Source: Chloroflexota bacterium
Lineage (GTDB): Bacteria; Chloroflexota; Limnocylindria; Limnocylindrales; CSP1-4
Length of the DNA stretch: 10,219 bases
Direction: 5' to 3'
Assembly: GCA_029858845.1 (NCBI GenBank)
Contig: JAOUEG010000048.1
Span: forward strand, 1-10,219
The notes under the pieces are model-generated. The model saw only the letters and a list, made by a program, of their open reading frames with translations. It was not told the origin of the DNA and did no database searches. The translations under genes and the position numbers were made by a program. Shown here piece by piece: positions 6,226 through 10,219 of this stretch (positions are counted from its first letter, which is position 1; every line of letters starts with the position of its first letter).

Positions 6226-7884
6226 CTATCGCTCCATCATCGGGACGTGGACGCCACGTTCGCGGGCGACGTCGATCGCATGCTCGTACCCTGCGTCCAC
6301 ATGGCGGAGCACGCCCATGGCGGGATCCGTGGTCAGCACCCGCTCCAGCCTCTGGGCCGCCAGCGGCGTGCCATCGGCCACGACGACCATCCCGGCGTGC
6401 TGGCTGTAGCCGATGCCGACTCCACCCCCGTGGTGGATCGAGACCCACGACGCCCCGGCGGCCGTGTTCACGAGGGCGTTGAGGAGCGGCCAATCGGCCA
6501 CCGCGTCCGTCCCGTCACGCATCGCCTCCGTCTCCCGGTTCGGCGACGCGACCGACCCCGAATCGAGGTGGTCTCGGCCGATGACGATCGGTGCCGACAC
6601 CTCACCCGTGCGGACGAGCTCGTTGAAGGCGAGCCCGGCCTTCGCCCGCTCGCCGTAGCCGAGCCAGCAGATCCGGGCCGGCAGGCCCTGGAACGGCACC
6701 CGCTCCTGGGCCATCTCGATCCAGCGCCGCAATCCGGCGTCGTCGGGGAACAGTTCCAGGACGGCCCGATCCGTGCGCAGGATATCGGCCGGATCCCCGC
6801 TGAGGGCTGCCCACCGGAACGGACCTCGACCCTCGCAGAATTGCGGGCGGATGAACGCCGGCACGAACCCCGGATAGGCGAATGCGTCTGCGACGCCGGC
6901 TTCCTGGGCATGGGCTCGCAGGTTGTTGCCATAGTCGAACGTGACGGCACCGGCGGCCTGGAATGCGAGCATGGCCCGGCAGTGGTCCGCCATCGCGCGC
7001 ATGGACCGGCGGACGTACTCGTCGGGCTGGGTCTCGCGCAGCAGGAGGGCGTCCTCGAGGCTGATCTCGGCCGGCACGTAGCCGCCGAGTGGGTCGTGCG
7101 CGGAGGTCTGGTCCGTGACGAGGTCGAAGCGCTCGCCCGCCCCGGCCCACGCGGGTTCGATCTCGGCCGCGTTGCCGATGAGCGCGATGGAGACCGCTTC
7201 GCCGCGGGCCGCGGAATCACGGGCCCAGCCGAGCGCCTCCGCCGGGTCCTCGGTCAGGCGGTCCACGTAGCGGATCTCGAGGCGCCGGCGAGCCCTGGCC
7301 GGATCCACCTCGATGGCGATGCAGACCCCATCGTTCATGGTCACGGCCAGCGGCTGCGCCCCACCCATCCCGCCGAGTCCGGCGGTCAACGTCACCGTGC
7401 CGCGGAGCGTGCCGCCGAAATGCTGGCGGGCGGCCTCGGCGAACGTTTCGTAGGTGCCCTGGAGGATGCCCTGGGTCCCGATGTAGATCCAGGACCCGGC
7501 CGTCATCTGGCCGTACATCATCAGGCCCGCCCGCTCCAGTTCGCGGAAGTGGTCCCAGGTGGCCCAGCGGCCAACGAGGTTCGAGTTCGCGATCAGGACG
7601 CGCGGCGCCCAGGCATGCGTGCGCAGCACGCCGACCGGCTTGCCGCTCTGGACCAGCAGCGTCTCGTCGTCCGCCAGGACGCGCAACTCGCGAACGATGG
7701 CATCGAACGCGTCCCAGCTCCGGGCTGCGCGCCCGGTGCCGCCGTAGACGACGAGGTGATCCGGGTCTTCGGCGACCTCCGGGTCGAGGTTGTTCATCAG
7801 CATGCGCAGGGCTGCTTCCTGCGACCAGCCGCGACAGGTCAGCTCGGGACCGCGAGGCGCTCGGACCGGACGTGGGCCGCTCAT
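6226..7884 (-). CDS. hutU: Urocanate hydratase (EC 4.2.1.49)
   Basis: Second step of histidine degradation: adds water to urocanate to form 4-imidazolone-5-propionate, using tightly bound NAD+ as an electrophile. From ATG 7884 the protein is 552 residues, the usual family length. Signatures seen: LRMLMNNLDPEVAED (27-41), VVYGGTGRAARSW (45-57), TAGSWIYIGTQGI (128-140), TAGLGGMGGAQPLAVTMN (167-184), RPQFCEGRGPFRWAALSGDP (346-365), ARICWLGYGERAKAG (403-417, where Cys406 aligns with the active-site Cys of the Pseudomonas enzyme), IGRDHLDSGSVASPNRETEA (435-454) and SIHHGGGVGIGYSQHAG (482-498). The frame is open to an ATG at 7920, but that would overlap the upstream gene, and the family starts near MSGPRPVRAPRG. 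It begins 10 bp after the lipoprotein stop, with no strong Shine-Dalgarno, so it probably depends on upstream translation. Confidence 0.98.
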   Translation of the reverse strand: MSGPRPVRAPRGPELTCRGWSQEAALRMLMNNLDPEVAEDPDHLVVYGGTGRAARSWDAFDAIVRELRVLADDETLLVQSGKPVGVLRTHAWAPRVLIANSNLVGRWATWDHFRELERAGLMMYGQMTAGSWIYIGTQGILQGTYETFAEAARQHFGGTLRGTVTLTAGLGGMGGAQPLAVTMNDGVCIAIEVDPARARRRLEIRYVDRLTEDPAEALGWARDSAARGEAVSIALIGNAAEIEPAWAGAGERFDLVTDQTSAHDPLGGYVPAEISLEDALLLRETQPDEYVRRSMRAMADHCRAMLAFQAAGAVTFDYGNNLRAHAQEAGVADAFAYPGFVPAFIRPQFCEGRGPFRWAALSGDPADILRTDRAVLELFPDDAGLRRWIEMAQERVPFQGLPARICWLGYGERAKAGLAFNELVRTGEVSAPIVIGRDHLDSGSVASPNRETEAMRDGTDAVADWPLLNALVNTAAGASWVSIHHGGGVGIGYSQHAGMVVVADGTPLAAQRLERVLTTDPAMGVLRHVDAGYEHAIDVARERGVHVPMMER

Positions 7885-7894
7885 CGGAGACAGG

Positions 7895-8524
7895 CTACTC
7901 CGCCAGTCCGGCCACGACACGCTCGCCGAACCGGCCGCTTCCGAGGGCGGTGATCGCGATCAGCCGGTCCGGATCGGCGAGGTGGACGTGATACGTGTGG
8001 GCGCCGCCCCGGCACGTCCCGATGTACGTGCGGTGACCCTCGAGGTCGGATTCCGCGCCTCCGACCGTCAGCCCACCGGCCACCTCGCACGCGGCGCGGT
8101 CGTACGACTCGCGCCAGTCCCGGAACCAGTCGTCGTCGAACGTGCCGGGCTCGAGCGCGACGACGCTGACGATCGCCAGGTCGGGCTCGACCGGATCGCT
8201 CGGGTCGACATAGACGGCGACGTCCAGCCGCTGGACGGCGGGATCCGTCGCGGGATCCAGCGCGATCTCGGCGGCGGTCTCTTCGTCCTCGGTCATCGGG
8301 ATGCCGTCGATGTCCCCGGGAAGGATGTCCAGGAGGGTCGGGTCGACGGTCGCGCCCCCTCCACCGACGAGCGGCGTCGCTGCCGGATCCGTCGGAAGCC
8401 CCGAGGTCGTCGGAGCGGGCGGCGGCTCGGATCCGCAGCCGGCGAGGAACGGCACCGCGAGGAAGAGCAGGACGACCCCCGATGGTCCCCGGAGGGGACG
8501 GTGGGCGGATCGTCGCCGCCTCAC
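7895..8524 (-). CDS. Small lipoprotein of unknown function
   Basis: I do not recognise the family. From the GTG at 8524 it is 209 residues. Residues 1-30 form a lipoprotein signal: an Arg-rich n-region (four Arg at 2-5), the hydrophobic core GVVLLFLAVPF, and the lipobox LAGC with Cys30. A Pro/Thr/Gly-rich linker runs to about residue 60. The mature domain, rich in Asp and short hydrophobic strands, contains two further cysteines (146 and 171) that could form a disulfide outside the membrane. The start is set by a 4-bp GTGA overlap with the GNAT gene upstream and by the intact signal peptide. The frame is open much further (to 8752), but that part is antisense-like, Arg-rich and overlaps the GNAT gene. 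It sits between an acetyltransferase and hutU; nothing in its sequence ties it to histidine uptake. Confidence 0.8.
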   Translation of the reverse strand: MRRRRSAHRPLRGPSGVVLLFLAVPFLAGCGSEPPPAPTTSGLPTDPAATPLVGGGGATVDPTLLDILPGDIDGIPMTEDEETAAEIALDPATDPAVQRLDVAVYVDPSDPVEPDLAIVSVVALEPGTFDDDWFRDWRESYDRAACEVAGGLTVGGAESDLEGHRTYIGTCRGGAHTYHVHLADPDRLIAITALGSGRFGERVVAGLAE

Positions 8525-9291
8525 GTGAGCTCGCGTCGCATGACCGGGAAGCGTTCGTCGGCGGCAGCCACCACGAAACCGGCCGACGCCCAGAAGGCCG
8601 GCGTCGAGCCGCTCGTCGCGTCCTCGCGGGCGCCGACCTCCGGGTAGGTTTCGACGGCCGCGAACCCTCGGGTGGCAAGGTCGTCGCAAACGCTCGCCAC
8701 GAGACGACGAGCCAGTCCAAGGCCCCGCGCCGACGCCGTCGTGGCGATGCACGTGATGACGGCCGGAAGCGGCGCATCCGGAAGGGCCGGATAGAGATCC
8801 CTGGTCCGCTGGGCGCGCGGGTATGCCGTGAGCGGGCCGAACTGGCAGTACACGGCCGGTTCGTCATCCAGGGTCAGGATCTTGGCGTAGCTGCCGACGA
8901 CCCCGAGGCCGCGGCCCAGGAGCCGAAGCTTGCGCGGGGCCGCCTCACCGACGCCGGGTCGCGGTTCTCGGCGCGGCGCGAACGGATTGTCCGCGAGTCC
9001 CGCCCCGTCGTCCCCGGCGAGGAACGGATTGGCGGGAGGGCGACGGCTCGCCTCGAGCTCGGCGAGGAACGGGTTGTCCATCGCCGGACGGGATCCCGAG
9101 GCGGCCTGGGCGGCCGGCTCGGGACGCGACGCGAGCCAGTCGAGGCGGATCGCCTTCGAACCGCGGTCGGCATCCTCCCAGTAGTCGCACGATCGGTGAT
9201 CGAAACCGGGATCGGCGCAGGGCGGCATCCGCGCGAAGTCGGATTCCTCGGTGACATCGAAGATCGCGATGCGGGCGCTGTCGGCATCCAT
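8521..9291 (-). CDS. GNAT-family N-acetyltransferase with NPF-repeat insert
   Basis: Predicted acetyl-CoA-dependent acyltransferase of 256 residues, cytoplasmic, substrate unknown. Residues 25-38 (CADPGF...SCDYWE) match the Cys-containing N-terminal motif of a GNAT subgroup that reads C-x-YWE followed by K-x(n)-W. The catalytic fold resumes at about residue 120: GSYAKILTLDDEPAVYCQFGP (133-153), YPRAQ, then VITCIATTASARGLGLARRL (178-197), where R189-G-L-G-L-A is the acetyl-CoA pyrophosphate loop, and the C-terminal STPAFWASAGFV. Between them, residues about 54-118 form a low-complexity, probably disordered insert with three NPF(L)A repeats. The ATG at 9291 is the first gene start of the long minus-strand run. 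It has no evident Shine-Dalgarno, but TAGACT lies 11-16 nt before it, which would fit a nearly leaderless transcript. Its stop overlaps the downstream lipoprotein start. Confidence 0.85.
   Translation of the reverse strand: MDADSARIAIFDVTEESDFARMPPCADPGFDHRSCDYWEDADRGSKAIRLDWLASRPEPAAQAASGSRPAMDNPFLAELEASRRPPANPFLAGDDGAGLADNPFAPRREPRPGVGEAAPRKLRLLGRGLGVVGSYAKILTLDDEPAVYCQFGPLTAYPRAQRTRDLYPALPDAPLPAVITCIATTASARGLGLARRLVASVCDDLATRGFAAVETYPEVGAREDATSGSTPAFWASAGFVVAAADERFPVMRRELT
8977..9081 (-). repeat. Three imperfect NPF repeats inside the GNAT gene
   Basis: Residues 71-105 of the acetyltransferase contain DNPFLA, ANPFLA and DNPFA at residues 72, 87 and 101 (NPF codons at 9067-9075, 9022-9030 and 8980-8988), spaced 15 and 14 residues apart. 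At DNA level the units share a core similar to GAACGGRTTG on the + strand, so they look like diverged tandem duplications of about 42-45 bp rather than chance amino-acid similarity. Confidence 0.75.
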
Positions 9292-9385
9292 GACGGTGCC
9301 GAGTCTAGGACCATTGGGGGAGGGTGGGCAGGACGCGGACGGGTAGAGTCGGGAGAACGCCGCGCTTGGAGGGCTGCAACGGCCG
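9292..9385. promoter_or_regulatory. Divergent intergenic region with candidate promoters
   Basis: These 94 bp separate the divergent GNAT (minus) and DnaJ-like (plus) genes, so both promoters must lie here or inside the opposing gene. On the + strand TAGAGT (9344-9349) fits a TANNNT -10 element about 36 nt before the DnaJ start, and GGAGGG (9368-9373) is a plausible ribosome-binding site at a rather long 12-nt spacing. On the minus strand TAGACT lies 10 nt from the GNAT ATG. No good -35 hexamer accompanies either, so the assignments are weak. Confidence 0.25.
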
Positions 9386-9952
9386 ATGTCGGACCTCGCG
9401 ATCGACGATCCTTACGCCATCCTGGAGATCGACCGCGGCGCAGGAGATCGCGCGATCGCCTCCGCCTACCGTCGCCTGGCGCGCCGCTTCCACCCGGACA
9501 TCGCCGGGGAGGGTGCCACGGACCAGATGACCCGCATCAATGCGGCCTTCGATGCCATCAAGACGGCAGAGCGCCGGATCCGATTCGACGAGACCGGACC
9601 GCGACCGAGTGGCGACACCCGCCCGCGAACGGACTCGGTCGCCCACGACCCACTGCGCTGGACGCAGGCGCGCGACGGGACCGGCGGAGCCGGGCCGCCT
9701 CCCGGCCGCCCTTCGGGCAGCGTGCTCGGCTTCGGTCGCCATATCGGTTGGTCGATCGGCGAGATCGCACGGGTCGATCCCGGCTACCTGCAGTGGCTGG
9801 TCGATCGGCGCGAGGGCCGCCCGTATCGCCTCGAGATCGAAGCGACCCTTCAGGATCTCCGCGGGCGCGAGCCATCGCCGTCCGGAGGGCGCACGGGACG
9901 CGCGCGACGCGCGGGCGGCCACGACCGAGCCTGGGCCTTCCGCCGAGCGTAG
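9386..9952 (+). CDS. J-domain protein with C-terminal ExoX-C-like module
   Basis: A 188-residue cytoplasmic protein. Residues 8-69 form a J domain (DPYAILEIDRGAGDRAIAS, YRRLARRFHPDIAG with the HPD motif at 36-38, then INAAFDAI), the part that stimulates Hsp70 (DnaK) ATPase. It lacks the Gly/Phe region, the zinc fingers and the CTDs of true DnaJ, so it is a class III J protein. After a disordered Gly/Pro/Arg linker (70-111), residues 113-155 read VLGFGRHIGWSIGEIARVDP followed by GYLQWL and a YRLEIEATL helix. This resembles the small C-terminal module found in ExoX-like exonucleases and DUF3820-type proteins (FGK-x-G-x(3)-EI-x(3)-DP-x-YL-x-W). No exonuclease domain is present. The basic Arg-rich tail (162-188) could touch nucleic acid. 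It is monocistronic as far as can be seen; its role is unknown. Confidence 0.88.
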   Translation: MSDLAIDDPYAILEIDRGAGDRAIASAYRRLARRFHPDIAGEGATDQMTRINAAFDAIKTAERRIRFDETGPRPSGDTRPRTDSVAHDPLRWTQARDGTGGAGPPPGRPSGSVLGFGRHIGWSIGEIARVDPGYLQWLVDRREGRPYRLEIEATLQDLRGREPSPSGGRTGRARRAGGHDRAWAFRRA

Positions 9953-10095
9953 TCCCAGACAGGCTTCTTGGTCGGCGCCAGGCGTCGCCTCCGTGCGAGC
10001 GCTCGCCTGCGCGGCGTGCGGCGCGGGCGCTAGTCGGCCGGCTCCGGTCGCGTGTCGGAACCGGACGGACGGACGAGGTCAGCGAGGGCACCGCC
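9953..10095. other. Intergenic spacer with small inverted repeats
   Basis: This spacer has no gene. It holds a 12-nt perfect palindrome GCGAGCGCTCGC (9995-10006) and a 6-bp stem TCCGGT/ACCGGA (10043-10048 and 10060-10065) with an 11-nt loop. Neither is followed by a U-run, so termination after the DnaJ-like gene is not demonstrated. GAGGG at 10084-10088 is a good ribosome-binding site 7 nt before the ATG at 10096. Confidence 0.3.
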
Positions 10096-10219
10096 ATGGA
10101 CGAGATCCGTCGCGGCGCCGATGTCCGGACCCGGCTCCCGATCACGATCGAGATGCGCGATACGGGCGCGGATCCGCGCATGCGCCTCGCCGACGCCGGC
10201 GCCGGCGCCGGCGCCGGCG
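10096..10219 (+). CDS. Partial unrecognised CDS running off the window end
   Basis: An ATG at 10096 with GAGGG 7 nt upstream opens a frame with no stop to the last base, giving 41 residues that begin MDEIRRGADVRTRLP. I recognise no family. The visible part is charged with a short hydrophobic stretch (LPITIEM), then switches to Ala-Gly dipeptides encoded by the terminal GCCGGC repeat. The opposite strand is also open here, but that frame is Arg/Ser-rich and lacks a start context. The existence of a gene is plausible from the start context; its product cannot be named. Confidence 0.45.
   Translation, partial: MDEIRRGADVRTRLPITIEMRDTGADPRMRLADAGAGAGAG
10195..10219. repeat. (GCCGGC)n tandem repeat at window end
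   Basis: Four full copies of the hexamer GCCGGC plus one base run to the final nucleotide, in phase with the partial CDS as Ala-Gly repeats. The unit is self-complementary, so the tract can fold back on itself. Its position at the very end suggests that the sequence stops because the repeat could not be assembled through, or that a few copies are an assembly artefact. Confidence 0.9.

Noticed and set aside
5141..6409. 422-residue + strand open frame antisense to ftcD and the end of hutU
   Set aside because: It has antisense composition typical of GC-rich DNA, no start context, and covers two certain genes.
7885..7920. Upstream ATG (7920) for hutU
   Set aside because: It would add 12 residues that are not typical of the family and overlap the preceding gene. 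The conserved HutU N-terminus starts at ATG 7884.
6247..7953. 568-residue + strand open frame antisense to hutU
   Set aside because: It mirrors hutU codon by codon, is rich in Arg/Gly/His/Pro with no recognisable motif, and is the usual by-product of GC-rich third positions. The minus-strand hutU is unambiguous.
8525..8752. Longer upstream start for the small lipoprotein
   Set aside because: It would overlap the GNAT gene by about 230 bp, add an Arg-rich shadow sequence and bury the signal peptide. The GTG at 8524 gives an immediate lipoprotein signal and a GTGA coupling overlap.
9953..10095. Possible tRNA or small RNA in the spacer after the DnaJ-like gene
   Set aside because: No cloverleaf elements (T-loop GTTCRA, acceptor pairing) can be found; only short GC stems without a U-tract.
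9558..10181. Minus-strand frames opposite the DnaJ-like gene and the terminal region
   Set aside because: They are Arg/Ser-rich without motifs and overlap a clear J-domain gene, so they are treated as shadows.

Overview
This is a GC-rich, densely coded 10.2-kb bacterial window. It contains no rRNA, tRNA, CRISPR array or insertion sequence that I can see. Chloroflexota (Limnocylindria-like lineages) seems the best guess, from the high GC, the lipoprotein signal peptides and the general look of the metallo-hydrolase and DnaJ-like proteins. GC-rich Actinobacteriota cannot be excluded, and this assignment is inference only. The window starts inside one gene and ends inside another, in a (GCCGGC)n tract, so it may be a complete metagenomic contig broken at a repeat.

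Layout. A 5'-truncated arginyl-tRNA synthetase gene (argS, + strand, 3-1460) converges with a long minus-strand run of genes occupying 1478-9291. Read in transcription order, that run is: a GNAT acetyltransferase with an NPF-repeat insert (9291-8521); a small lipoprotein overlapping it by a GTGA junction (8524-7895); urocanate hydratase hutU (7884-6226); glutamate formimidoyltransferase ftcD (6133-5126); imidazolonepropionase hutI overlapping ftcD by an ATGA junction (5129-3765); an MBL-fold protein with a degenerate metal site (3683-3003); and, after a 208-bp gap containing a strong hairpin, a secreted lipoprotein with an HEYDH metallopeptidase motif (2794-1478). Divergent from the GNAT gene on the + strand is a J-domain protein with a C-terminal module resembling that of ExoX (9386-9952). 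A partial unrecognised CDS (10096 to the end) follows it.

How the genes work together. hutU, ftcD and hutI form the lower histidine-degradation pathway: urocanate to imidazolonepropionate (HutU), to N-formimino-L-glutamate (HutI), then transfer of the formimino group to tetrahydrofolate to give glutamate (FtcD). This is the folate-dependent branch, rather than the HutG or HutF/HutG branches. Histidine ammonia-lyase (hutH) and formimino-THF cyclodeaminase are not in the window and must lie elsewhere if the pathway is complete.

The most interesting points are: an ArgS whose HIGH motif reads TIGN and whose KMSKS motif reads SMSKR; an MBL-fold protein that appears to have lost the usual histidines in three separate ligand motifs; a GNAT enzyme carrying three NPF repeats in a disordered insert; and the J-domain/ExoX-C-like fusion. 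Nothing here is convincingly a new multi-gene system.
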